Shown one piece after another: positions 10,679 to 20,415 of a stretch of DNA of 64,000 bases. The first letter of the stretch is position 1; each line of letters opens with the position of its first letter. The position numbers and the translations under genes are program-made. The notes beneath the pieces are model-generated. The model did not search any database. It had not been told where the DNA came from and was given only the letters and a program-made list of their open reading frames with translations. The stretch lies in NCBI GenBank assembly GCA_944472155.2, contig OX235277.1, positions 26,918,804-26,982,803 on the forward strand, given 5' to 3'. Source of the stretch: Trichobilharzia szidati (Eukaryota; Platyhelminthes; Trematoda; Strigeidida; Schistosomatidae).

Positions 10679-11093
10679 GGCAGGCAACCATTATTCTCTT
10701 TAACGTATGTTAGCGATATACTGTTTTGTACTCAGTTGATCTAGTTCAGGATTTCTATGGCGTCTATCGGTTCATCACAAATAACTATTATGTCATCTAC
10801 ATATCTCTTATAAAAGTAAACTTTTCCAATTTCTTCCTCCACTAGGTTCTCGACATGCGACATTTATATATATATATATATATATATCAGCTAACAATGG
10901 ACCTAGGGGGCTTCCCATAGCAACACCACTGATCTGGCGATAATGCTCGCCCTCGAATGTAAACTTAACATTGTTAGTACATAGAAGCAGTAACTCTTTT
11001 AAATAAGATATGGATACTGGTAATAGGAAATCGTTGTCAGAGATGTAATCACATAAAATGTCAACCGTCTCTAAAAGAGGGAAATAAAGAATC
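10679..11093 (-). pseudogene. PLE reverse transcriptase core relic
   Basis: The minus-strand frame reads 'LLETVDILCDYI', 'NNVKFTFEGEHYRQISGVAM' followed by 'GSPLGPLLADI' (10910-10985), a (TA)n expansion (about 10862-10888) that puts 'YIYIYI' in the frame, then in another frame 'KRYVDDIIVICDE' (10790-10830) with the catalytic Y-V-D-D, and 'VKENNGCLPF'. The microsatellite expanded inside the RT palm and shifted the frame. Confidence 0.8.
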
Positions 11094-11841
11094 AACATAA
11101 TAATAATTTGCTTTATTCCAGAAACAGTACTAGTGGTACAGTGTGGAATTTTCAGCACATATCTACAATATTTGCATCTAATTTTACAGACATTTAAAAT
11201 AAGTATTAAACAAAGTATTAAAAAAAATAAATCTGAAGACACCAACAGCAAAAAACAACAGGATAAACACAAAATAATTATAGATGCAAAAAAGTACAAA
11301 AGTCTACCAAAGTCTAATGCAGTGTTTGTGGTGGTAGTGTGAGTAATCCTGAATAATACAAAATTTTTTAAGGTGGTGACTATGGCGTTCACAACCAATG
11401 ATTGTCAGTTTAATATTGCCGAAAAGTATAGAAAAGTAAGAAAAAAAACAGCCACAAAACTAATATTACATGATGGTTAATGACAGGACAATTTTGTAAT
11501 ACTCATAGTGCTAATAGAGTCGGAACCAGTGGATACACAATAGAAGGAATATAGTAAGGTACAAAAAGTAAGCCAATGTCAATAATTTAGGTAGCTAAGT
11601 ATGTTTGAGAAGGAGTTCACTAAAGAATACAAAGTAAAAGAGCCTAAAATTATGTTGTTAATAACAAAGGAAGTCATAGGTTTCACGCTTAACATTGTCT
11701 CTGTCGCTTAGAACACGGGCCAAGTATGGTATCGTTGAGTTCCTGTACTTGGTTGTACGAGCATAGATTATTTTATACTGATTTCTGGTTTTACTTGATG
11801 AGATACAAGGCGAGAGTTGGGAATAGAGGGGGTGTTGGGGG
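11094..11841 (-). pseudogene. CR1-like non-LTR retrotransposon, 3' fragment
   Basis: The minus strand gives 'PQHPLYSQLSPCISSSKTRN' then 'QYKIIYARTTKYRNSTIPYL' (11700-11835), about 560 bp of 3' UTR, and a 3' end of 'taataataatttgctttattcc' type at 11094-11115, read on the plus strand. The same tail is found at 20416 and 38178. It is strongly 5'-truncated, as failed target-primed reverse transcription produces, and it interrupts the host PLE RT. Confidence 0.75.
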
Positions 11842-12040
11842 TCTAGGGAAAACATGGTTTTGTCCTTTTTATCAACGTTATCAAGACAATCAATTAACTC
11901 AAAAGTATCTTTCAATGAGAACTTACAGAAGCTTCTTCTAATAGGCTCTAATATTTCCACTAGCCACTGTGCAAGTTTGTGGGTTGGAGATCTGCACATT
12001 GACATTATGAGACGTAGAGGAATGTTAGGTAAAAGAAGAT
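11842..12040 (-). pseudogene. PLE RT N-terminal region relic
   Basis: The minus strand reads 'NIPLRLIMSMCRSPTHKLAQ' then 'WLVEILEPIRRSFCKFSLKD' and 'TFELIDCLDNVDKKDKTMFSLD'. PLE RTs have the order 'PLRPI(V/L)S...YKLA..L...L....' then 'L..D', which matches. The element abuts an oppositely oriented PLE at about 12040. Confidence 0.75.
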
Positions 12041-13080
12041 AATGACCTAAAAGACAGGACACAATTATCCGTAGAAGAGATAATGAAAGGTGTTGAATTC
12101 TGTCTGACAACAACATCTTTTACATTTGAAGGAAAAATATACCGACAAAATGAAGGAGTATCCATGGGATCGCTCATCTCACCAATATTAGCTGACATAT
12201 TCATGGATTTTTGGGAAGAGAATGAACTTAAACCATTCACGTCATCAATGAAATGTTGGTGGAGATATGTAGACGACAGGTAATTAATGGTGGAAAAGAC
12301 CGATGTTGAGAAATTCTTCTCACACATAAACAGTCATGTCGACTCAATAAAATTCACTGTGGAAATAGAGAATGAAATTGGGGAACTGCTTATGTTAGAC
12401 TGTAAAGTACAAAGAATAACAGATGGTAGGTAGCATAGAAACGACGCTACATAGAAAAACTGCACACTCTGGAAGATTCCTTGATTATCACTCAGCTCAT
12501 TTACTCACGGTAAAACTAGGATTAATACAAGGTTTCGCAGATAGAATACGTAGACTTACAACAACAACAAACGGCCAGTGAAAAGAAATAAACGTCTTAT
12601 TCGAAATGCTACTCGACAACAACTACCCAAAAGAATTTATCAAAGATAATATAAAGAGGAAGAGGGTAAAACGAGAGAATGACAAGGCGAAAGAAGGCAG
12701 AAAATCAATCACAATACCATACAAAAATGGTACATCAGATGCGATTGGAAGAAACCACAGAAATATTGGGATTCGCTCCACGTTTAAACCGATGAATCTA
12801 ATTAAAAATGAAATAAATCAACTGAAAGATCCAATAAAATGATGGGTAAAAACATTGTGATTTACAAAATATCTTGTGCTAAGTGTCCGACTAAATATGT
12901 TGGTCAGACGTCTGGACCATCACTCAAAATAAGAGTGAATCAACATAAACGCCAATTTCACTAAGACTCGTCAGGGAGATACTCTATAAACATTCTTATT
13001 CGTACACTGTGTTTTTTGAGCTTAGCCTACACACACAGCACATATGAAGATTGTGACGATAACAACAGCAAGTAAGCATG
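12040..13080 (+). pseudogene. Penelope-like element, RT to GIY-YIG, decayed
   Basis: The plus strand reads 'TTSFTFEGKIYRQNEGVSMG' then 'SLISPILADIFMDFWEE' (12110-12220), 'CWWRYVDDR' and a stop at 12282 where intact copies read YVDDTF. 'VEKFFSHINSHVDSIKFTVE' and 'MLDCKVQRI' follow (12310-12420), then after frameshifts 'MLLDNNYPKEFIKDN' (12606-12650), 'TIPYKNGTSDAIGR' and 'VIYKISCAKCPTKYVGQTSG' (12860-12920). It is the C-x2-C PLE family also present at 62575-63826. It starts head-to-head with the minus-strand PLE. Confidence 0.8.
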
Positions 13081-14039
13081 AATTCTAACATATTTATCAT
13101 CTATAAACGCTGAATGATCATCTCTTAACATCCTTATTAAGTGAACAATACTCACCAAAGTGTAAAATCGAGTAAGTGCAGCACGAACAATACAGCTCTG
13201 AACGGCTAGATCTGAAAAACTAGGAAACTTCCAAAAATAAACAAATTTAACCTATATAAAACATATAGGCCTGAATTACAAGCATCTGACATGTCTGATC
13301 TAAACTCCATAAGATACTTTGAAAAGCTCTGGTATCAGGATTACAGAGACGAGTTGGTGAGAGTGAAGAAGAAACAAAGATGGGAATGCAACATACAACT
13401 TGAATTTTACACAGAAGAAATCTGCATCGAAATTAACTCACATGCATGTGAAACTCATAATGTAAATATCAATCTCCAGATGGTGAGTGGATATGTTGTA
13501 GTCCTAATGTCAGATTGTAGCCGGTGGGGGTAATCCATCTCAAGGTGAATTAGATTCTCATTCATGGCAATGGATGTCAGCATCCTTAAACGATGAATTC
13601 ACAGGTTATTCCATTCCAATCGAATGGTTGGCCTCCAAAAGTGGAGTTCAACTACGACAGCTGATAGATGGTTCATTACAAATGTACGGAAATCCCTAGA
13701 GAACACCACAAAGAATGTTTGTGGCTACCAACTATTCAATAAGTCACGAAGGTGGAGACGGCTGGTGAAACCATACACAGAAAGCTTCATCCTGATACCT
13801 CGAAAACAAGTCACAAGCAGCAGTTCAAATATATTTATTCCAACACATCTATATGCCTAGGATTAAGAAGGCATATGACAATAATTGAGAGGGTCTGTGC
13901 AAAGAGAATTTGTGAACGTGTTGTGAAAAGATTGCCACGTAATGAGGTGGGCCACTACCTATCAGTACTATTCACTGGTAGATATCATGTCCCTTATACG
14001 AATCACGCCACTAATTGAAAGACAGTTCAGAAGCTGACG
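13081..14039. other. No recognised gene
   Basis: Two open stretches (13291-13533, 80 codons; 13624-13860, 78 codons) have no motif I know. 13752-14018 is another frame. Composition is like the surrounding repeats. It may be the internal part of a decayed element associated with the LTR-like piece that follows. Confidence 0.35.
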
Positions 14040-14385
14040 GTATTGACGTTCACGAGTTGCATAGAGTATACTAACTCAAGATCTTATACCAACAACTTCT
14101 ATAGTATTCGTTCCTCGTGTACCAAAGACAAAGCAGAACGCCACAAATGATCGTCTAAAGTGTAAAATATATTTCGGAACCGAATAGTTAACCGTGACGA
14201 ATGCTTAACTAGCTAGTGATCGTGCACGCACGTGACACGACGGAGTACCAAATGGCATGGATGCTTGACCGGAAGCCTTCAGCTAAACAAGTCGACTTAA
14301 ACAGTGAGGGTCAGCATCCAATGTTGAGTGATGATTGCTGTGGTCAATAATTTTCGGGAATTATTTACCGCTACAACAGCTTTCC
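14040..14385 (-). mobile_element. LTR-like fragment (TGTAGYGGTA type)
   Basis: On the minus strand it starts 'tgtagcggtaaataattccc' at about 14385. It runs collinear with the minus strand of 57380-57765: 'cagctaaacaagtcga', 'gatcgtgcac', 'gaaatatatttcgg', 'aagatcttatac' in plus orientation. The TG start and recurrence suggest an LTR. No internal coding is attached. Confidence 0.45.
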
Positions 14386-14644
14386 TGGTATTCAATACAC
14401 AGCTCGATAATAGTAGATTACTACGATATGTAGAAGCATCAGCAGCAGCAACACCAGTCCCACGATGACGCAAATCTAATTTATGCGTGTACACAAGTGT
14501 TTTGTCGTCACTCCACCATGTATTGATTCACTTAGCAATTTCTTATCATCCTCTACTACTAACCATTTGGTTATTCCTCCGATCTTCTTACTCTGCTGCA
14601 ATATTCTTCACCTTTCTAACACTTTCCAGTATGCATGACTATCA

Positions 14645-14825
14645 TTTTTTCAATTATAGCTTGATTCCACACCGTATTTTCGGTACAGGTATGGAATTTT
14701 CAGCATGTGATATCGGTAGCCCAAATTTGCAGGCCGACCATTGATATCAGGTGTGCGTTGGCAGGGGATCGAACCCCAGACCATGTGCATGGTCGGCGAG
14801 AGTCCTAGCCGTTGTGCCACCTCTT
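14645..14825 (-). mobile_element. tRNA-derived SINE (SINE2), minus strand
   Basis: The minus strand starts 'gaggtggcacaacggctagg' (A-box region), then 'gtctggggttcgatccc' (B-box), and a body 'gcacacctgatatcaatggtcgg', 'gggctaccgatatcac', 'tccatacctgtaccg', ending in an A-rich stretch at 14645. Copies are found at 33085-33290, 41361-41561 and, partial, at 51343-51478. Pol III transcription from the internal promoter is inferred. Confidence 0.8.
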
Positions 14826-15177
14826 ACATATCAATCTTCCCTTCCTAGCTCCTCTCTCTCTGTCTCTTCTTCACTGTTTTACCATATTTTGCTTCATCCC
14901 ACATCATCATCACCATCATCATCATGACCATCATATCACATGTGTCAGTCATATGTTAACTACCCTCCCTACCCCTCCCCACCACCTTCATTCCCAATCA
15001 CACCTTCTCAGCAATATGTTCAATTGTTATTTCGTTTTCATCTGGAATGATGACAGTATTATCATCTGTCATCTCAAGATAACAATTTTGGTAAGAGTAA
15101 CTGTGACTCATCATCTAATGAGAGGCTTTGCAGAGAGGCCCTGCGTGCAGTGCGAGGACCGACATCCTTAGACCATC
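14826..15177. repeat. Pyrimidine-rich low-complexity stretch
   Basis: C/T-rich sequence with a (CAT)n tract near 14900-14935. Frame 14812-15171 is open only because of this composition, with a run of histidines, and is not a gene. Confidence 0.6.
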
Positions 15178-15915
15178 GTGTGCTTTCCAATATTGGCTTC
15201 TCTTGTTAAGTCTACATTTGGTTACGCAGTTCCGTCCAATGCTCTGAGTGTCAACGTGACGAAACTCAACCGGGCATGGGAAATGGCGGGAAGAGGGTTA
15301 TGGTTATATGCGGCAGGTGCCTCCGCGTGGCGACCGCTGGGTGGGGCTTATCGGCGGGCAAACCAAGCTCCAGCAAAGACCTGTCGCTTGCATGAGACAT
15401 CATCGGCGTCTGGTTACTCAGTCTTGATGAAGCAGCGGTGCCGTCCTTTGGCCTTTATGGTGGTGTGTGAGGCATCGGCGGGGCCAGTAGATCTGCGGGA
15501 TTCTTGATGAGAGGACCGGGGCCAATAACAACTGGTTAGTGGGTGGCTGTTAGAGCTGGTAACTCAAACCGCGGGGCGCAGCTTGGTGTAGTTGTTAGCC
15601 GAGGCCAGTCTCGAGCAGTGTCTTATGCTGTGGTCTGTGGCTTGGAGGTTGGGATCTTGTGCCATGAGTCAAGGTTTGGTTGGCTCCAATGCGCATGTGT
15701 CCCTGAGAGGATGTTCCTGTTTCTACCAGCTGGAGGAGTGGCACCAAGGGTGTCCTGAGATGTAACTATTAGAAAATTGATGAAGACCCGTCTCAGGGAG
15801 TTCGCTTGGATGTATAGTGCTGGGGTGACTCGCGACGGCGCACTCTTACTCCTTTCTCGGATGAATGATGGCGTTCGGCGGTTGGCATGGTTCGAAAAGG
15901 GTAAATACACGGTAA
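15178..15915. other. GC-rich block of unknown nature
   Basis: About 730 bp with much higher GC than its neighbours and many CG dinucleotides. Two plus-strand open frames (15178-15507, 109 codons; 15543-15758, 71 codons) and one minus-strand frame (15623-15910) overlap without known motifs. It ends exactly where the PLE arm at 15944 begins. It could be the 5' untranslated or promoter part of a LINE, or a fragment of a host transcript. Confidence 0.35.
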
Positions 15916-15943
15916 CAATTTCTACTTAGTTAGAAGAAAAATT

Positions 15944-16570
15944 TCGCGAGATGATATCATCATTTCGCAGTTTCTTTACAACCGCTTTACAACTAACATG
16001 GTTCACATTAATAATAAAATAAAATACATGACAATTGCTCAGTTATATAAAAAAACAAAACTGTATCTACAAGTTCACCTGCAGTTGCGGTGACACCTAT
16101 ATAGGTAGAACCAATAGAATGTTCCATTTTTGTAGAAAAGAACATGTTCTAAAATGGTTATTAAAACACACAGAAAATCTCAATGCAATTAATATGAACA
16201 CAAATCCATCACCATCATCATCCATTGCAAAGCACTTATTAATGTCACGTCACAAAATCAATATTAATGACTACTTCACAATTATTTCATCGCATAACTC
16301 TCATTCAAGGTTGGTTATTCAAGGTGATAGAAGCACTTTGGATTAATCACATGCATCCTAAACTATGTGCACAAAAAAAACAATAGACTTCAACCTTCGC
16401 TTACCATGCAGTGACTACTTGATCTATGTAAATATGATTGATCATTAGTATGTACTTTTGTTTTATTTAAATAACTGAGTAATAGTCATGCGTTTTATTT
16501 TATTATTGTTAACCATGCTAGTTGTAAAGCGGTTGTAAAGAAACTAAGATATGACGATATCATCTCGCGA
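15944..16570 (+). mobile_element. Short PLE: GIY-YIG fragment between inverted arms
   Basis: Arms at 15944-16024 and 16494-16570 are inverted copies: 'tcgcgagatgatatcat', 'tttctttacaaccgctttac', 'aactaacatggtt'. The coding remnant 16035-16346 (103 codons) reads 'CIYKFTCSCGDTYIGRTNRM' (C-x-C, Y-I-G, R), a decayed 'KEHVLKWLLKHTE', then 'SSSIAKHLLMSRHKININDY'. RT is missing. The EN frame is open but lacks the C-terminal part. Confidence 0.75.
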
Positions 16571-16734
16571 TATATATATGTGAAATATATGTGAAACTAA
16601 TAAAGAGTTAAGAGGTGAGAAAGTTGACTTGGGTCAAGTTAAAAAGACATACTGAAGATCAAAATAACAATGAAGGTTAATCACTAAACCAAATAACAGA
16701 GGTACTAGTACATCTGCCCTGGCTTGTATCAAAA

Positions 16735-17337
16735 CAAAGTTTACCAAGGAAGGTTTAGTGTGATGACGAACTGTTTTTGATGAACGCATAAAGATGGTTT
16801 GAACTTCTTAATGGCCAGTTAGGGTTTCCACAAACTTTAGGATACGCCCTCCCCAAACACATTTTATAGATAGGTTTAAAAGATGTGTTAACGTCAAGTT
16901 TATGTCCTGTCTCTATAATATGTTTCGCAATAGAGGAGCTAGGTCTCCTGTTCTCACCAGTAATGGGTTCTGAAGATTCCATTTGTTTCTGGAGCCATTT
17001 AGGAATATGCTCTGAAGCCAGCCCTTACTTGGAGAGATCGATGAGTCCTCCCTATGTATGTCTGTCCACACGTACATTCGAATTGGTAAATACAGTGGGA
17101 TGTGACGTCATTTTTCGCATGTTCAAAGGGCTTATATGGATATATTGGCTTCACATTCTCAAATATTATGATATTAGCTTCATAAAAAGTCTTTTTAACA
17201 GCAGCGTTCAATCTTTGTCTAGTTATCAAGCTGCTGTGATGAACCATATAGGGTAGCTTGACATACACGTCTTTCTTAGGAGCGAGTTGTAGAGTGGGTC
17301 TTGGTGTTCTGACAACTTCAGACTGACGACAAAATTG
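16735..17337 (-). pseudogene. PLE linker plus GIY-YIG relic
   Basis: On the minus strand 17268-16999 reads 'SSLITRQRLNAAVKKTFYEA', 'CIYQFECTCGQTYIGRTHRS' (17050-17110), then after a frameshift 'SSSIAKHIIETGHKLDVNTS' (16885-16935) and 'FKPIYKMCLGRAYPK' (about 16830-16875). Upstream 'VVRTPRPTLQLAPKKDV' continues to about 17337, where the copy is truncated and abuts a plus-strand PLE. Confidence 0.8.
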
Positions 17338-17339
17338 AT

Positions 17340-18200
17340 ATAAAAATAGTCTTTTATAGGAAATTTACTTGCTCATGCGGAGCTGAGTACATCGGCCGTA
17401 CCATGCGCCAACTTGAAAAACGCACTCGTGAACACTAGTAAAAGGAGAACGAAAACGTGTACATAGTTCAGTGACAGAACATCTGGTCAATTCAGGACAT
17501 TCAGTGCCATTCGAAAAATCCTTCATAATAATATTCAAGATTCGATCAAACTTATCAAAGGGAGTAAAATTAAGACATCTGGGCATAGACGAGGCACTAG
17601 CTAACCAATAGCTCAAACCCAAACTATATATCCAAAAGAAATACGTTCAACCCTTGTCCCTGGCATGGCCATCATAAACAGGTAATTCTTTTAATAGTGA
17701 CTAACCCAATTGACTTTCTTATCCAAACTTCCTGTTTATTCATGTTAATTTTGTTTTCTTAATCCCTATTTACACTACCATATTTTCATATCCGAACTTC
17801 CTGTCTATTTTGTTATTTTATTATTTCTACATATTTAATCTCTGATTGCATAAACAATTATTCGTCATATTAGTTGTGATCCCACTAGATTTTTTTATTC
17901 AAACATCCTGTCTGTTTTGTTACTTCTAAATTTCTAACCCCCAATTGCACAATATGTCAATCTCTTCAGCAATTATGATGCTACTTTGTTTGAGTTCTAT
18001 CCGTCCCTCCCCCCCAACTCTGTTTACTATGGCATTTTAACTCCTAATTGCAATTTTATTAATTCAAGCCATGGCCGTAAATTATTCTGGAACTTTCCCA
18101 CCCATTTATTATAAATACATGAATGTACAGCATAGTTGATGACTTCATCGAAAAGAAAATTTTTTTCGCTGTTATAATGAATAAGAGATAGGAGGGATTT
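17340..18200 (+). pseudogene. PLE GIY-YIG relic with 3' UTR
   Basis: The plus strand reads 'FTCSCGAEYIGRTMRQLEKRTREH' split at a stop (17362-17438), then 'SSVTEHLVNSGHSVPFEKS' (17466-17522) and 'LKPKLYIQKKYVQPLSLAWP' (17610-17668). About 530 bp of AT-rich 3' UTR follow, ending with 'ttgatgacttcatcgaaaag' at about 18136-18160. It lies head-to-head with the preceding PLE. Confidence 0.75.
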
Positions 18201-18424
18201 ATCCAGTCAATACAGAGGTTCATACAAAGTATATGTAAGGTAATGCAGTACTTATGAATTTGTAAATTCTACAGAACTACTCCAGGGTAGGATTAGTGTC
18301 TGGAATTGTGTCGTTTGTACACAATGCTCCATATTGTCTTAAGCGAATTCTGATGGCATATGCTGTTTGGAGTTTTCGGCACCTATTGGCTTTAGGCAGT
18401 TTATTCGTTACACTATAAACGACA

Positions 18425-19115
18425 ACAGAAAACAATCAGCATAAATGGGAGAAATCTGAAAGAAGCAACCTCCTTCACCTACCTACCTTCCCGGGAAGCA
18501 TCCTTTCAACTACAGGCGGACGGAACCAATGAGGATATCAAAGCAAGGATCGGGAAAGCAAGGCAAGCTTTCATTTCTCTCAAGTCTGTGTGGAGATCAA
18601 CAGCACTAAGCATGGAAAATAAGATCCGGATTTTCAACTCCAGTGTGAAGTCAGTCAGTGCTACTATACGGATCAGAGACTTGGCGTGTCACGAAGGGCA
18701 CTTCGAACAAACTACAGACCTTCATCAACAGCTGTCTTCACTCAATACCACTCAAGATCAGATGGCCGGCCAGAAAAGATCAGCAACAGGGATCTCTGGC
18801 AATGAGCGAACCAACCAGGAACCTGTTGTGCAACAAATATGCAGGAAGAAATGGAGGTGGATTGGCCATACTCTGAGAAAACCATCAAGTGAAATCACAC
18901 GCTATGCCATCGCTCGAGTGGAACCCGAATGGGAAGCGGAAAGTTGGTCATCATTGTGAGGGTGACATGGAAGAAGTCAAGTGAACAGAAGATGGAAGCA
19001 TGTGGGCAGACATGGAGCCAGGTGAAAACGTTGGCAGAGAACCGAACGCAATGGAGACGTGCGGCTGAAACCCTATGTTCCTCTAGGAACTAAAGGAAAC
19101 AATAATATAATAATA
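18425..19115 (+). pseudogene. RTE-like 3' end, unit A
   Basis: Split over frames: '[20 protein letters not shown]' (18510-18565), '[20 protein letters not shown]' (18655-18715), '[20 protein letters not shown]' (18750-18810), '[10 protein letters not shown]' and 'ENVGREPNAMETC' (19030-19065). The 3' end 'ttcctctaggaactaaagga' is followed by an ATA-rich tail. The RT palm is absent (5' truncation). Same family as 43325-44631, about which more can be said. Confidence 0.8.
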
Positions 19116-19506
19116 ATATACTATAGACTACCTGAAAAGGATTCTTCTACGCTAGCTTTGTGATTTGTTTGGATTAGTTGTGTTAAAATCGAACACTGAA
19201 TGCTTTTTATTCCACTCATAGATAAAACTGAGAATGAAAATTCAAGTTCCTAGGCTTACTGACGATAGATATAACTCGCTCGGCAGAAGCATTCGAATTT
19301 ATAGATGTTTCCACAGAAGTATTTCATTTCGCTAATGTCATCTTCCCCCCGCTTTTGGATTTAGCTAGTGTTTCGAATGATGTGCTGCCTAAAATTTCTT
19401 GGATTATTTTATAAAAGTGCAGTCACTTCACAATTTGTACCATCTGATGAGAAGTTCCATACCAATAATGTCAATCTACTTATTAGTAAAATTTAGAACA
19501 ACACAT

Positions 19507-19552
19507 TTAAGCGAACAATATTGTGGTTTCAATTAGATCTCATCAGGCTTAA
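19507..19552 (-). ncRNA. PLE-arm hammerhead ribozyme (left arm, unit A)
   Basis: The minus strand reads TTAAGC, CTGATGA (19540-19546), stem II GAT/ATT with loop, GAAAC (19526-19530), a stem III hairpin around 'caatattg', then TTC and GCTTAA. Stem I (UUAAGC with GCUUAA) is 6 Watson-Crick pairs. All core bases (CUGAUGA, GAAA, UUC) are present. Stem III has two extra C residues. HHRs in PLE terminal repeats are known. Confidence 0.75.
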
Positions 19553-19695
19553 CTCTAATATACATAACTTTACAAATAAAAATTCAAATATAAACCAATC
19601 ATGGTGTTTTGTCTATAGGATAATAAGATGGTGAATATAAATTGTGCAATTAGTCATAATAGTAATAATGATAATAATAATAACAATGTTTAATT

Positions 19696-19890
19696 GGTGG
19701 ATGGTGACTAGCAGTGGAATCCAGGATGCTGGTTTCGTCCTATTTGGAATTCGTCATATGGATGTACCTGCATTTTTCAGTGAGTGATGATGTTTTCGCC
19801 GAGGCTCGAACCCAGTGCCCATAGTTTCAAACACCAGAGCATTATCCACTAGACCACTTGGACCACGAGAGCCACCTCTTGTGCAACGGG
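19696..19890 (-). mobile_element. Smα-like SINE with hammerhead (unit A)
   Basis: The minus strand shows a tRNA-like head 'ccaagtggtctagtggataa' (A-box), 'cactgggttcgagcctcgg' (B-box, about 19800-19818), then a hammerhead whose first strand reads ATGACGA instead of CTGATGA, 'aggacgaaac' and 'tcctggattccactgct', ending 'caccatccacc'. The C3 position is lost, so the ribozyme is probably inactive. Its duplicate at 37455-37655 carries different core mutations. Confidence 0.85.
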
Positions 19891-19924
19891 TCATATTAAT
19901 TTAAATTCAATTAAATTAAATGTG

Positions 19925-20300
19925 GCAAAACTATCTAGCCACATCTATATGCATTTATCAATTCAACTGCACCTGCGGTGACAGTTATGTTGGGCGTGCT
20001 ACTAGATAGCTTAGCCAACGTGTTAGTGAACACCTCCCATCGTGGTTTGGCAAAGGACATACAAAAACAATCCGTAGCTCAATTTCGTCACATTTAGTTA
20101 TTGATAGTGGTCATGTTGTGGAGAAAACGAGAGCTTTCAAAGTAATTCATCGTATCCCATCGAATCTTTCCAGTAGACTTCGTATTCGTCTACTGCACAC
20201 AGCTGAGGTGATAGGCATTCGAACTATTAAACCTAAACTATGCATTCAAAAGAAGTTCGTACAGCCATTATCCCTCCCTTGTTGGCCTATTAAGACATAA
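19925..20300 (+). pseudogene. PLE GIY-YIG endonuclease fragment (unit A)
   Basis: The plus strand reads 'CIYQFNCTCGDSYVGRATR' and a stop (19950-20010), 'LSQRVSEHLPSWFGKGHTKT' (20012-20070), 'SSHLVIDSGHVVEKTRAFKV' (20087-20145), 'RLLHTAEVIGIRTIKPKLCI' (20185-20245) and 'FVQPLSLPCWPIKT' to a stop at 20298-20300. Only one internal stop interrupts an otherwise continuous EN domain with Y-(I/V)-G, R, H and E positions in place. RT and linker are missing. Confidence 0.8.
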
Positions 20301-20415
20301 ACAACTAATGATTTCTCCACCACCCCTTACTTATATTTTCAACCCCTTTCTTATCATCCTTTAATCTTATCACATCTTCATTAAAAACGTGTTTCATTTA
20401 CCTCCCTTACAATCT

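Larger units (their letters stand above)
8755..12040 (-). mobile_element. Penelope-like element interrupted by a second PLE and a CR1-like fragment
   Basis: Three separated pieces form one minus-strand PLE: the RT N-terminal part at 11842-12040, the RT core at 10679-11093, and the thumb plus GIY-YIG part at 8755-9592. The first junction holds a CR1-like fragment (11094-11841) and the second a PLE flanked by a 10-bp target duplication. The frame runs '..DKTMFSLD' | CR1 | 'PLLETVDILCDYI..' and '..NNGCLPF' | PLE | 'LDVLITHREDGS..'. Each piece has its own frameshifts. Confidence 0.8.

Noticed and set aside
12025..12327. 100-codon minus-strand frame, and similar antisense frames at 30680-30892 and 33448-33633
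   Set aside because: They are antisense shadows of PLE coding frames.
13291..13860. Two 78-80-codon plus-strand frames as host exons
   Set aside because: No motif and no convincing splice sites. They lie between a PLE and an LTR-like fragment, so they were left as unexplained sequence.
14812..15171. 119-codon frame with a histidine run
   Set aside because: Open because of pyrimidine-rich low complexity (CAT repeats); no motif.
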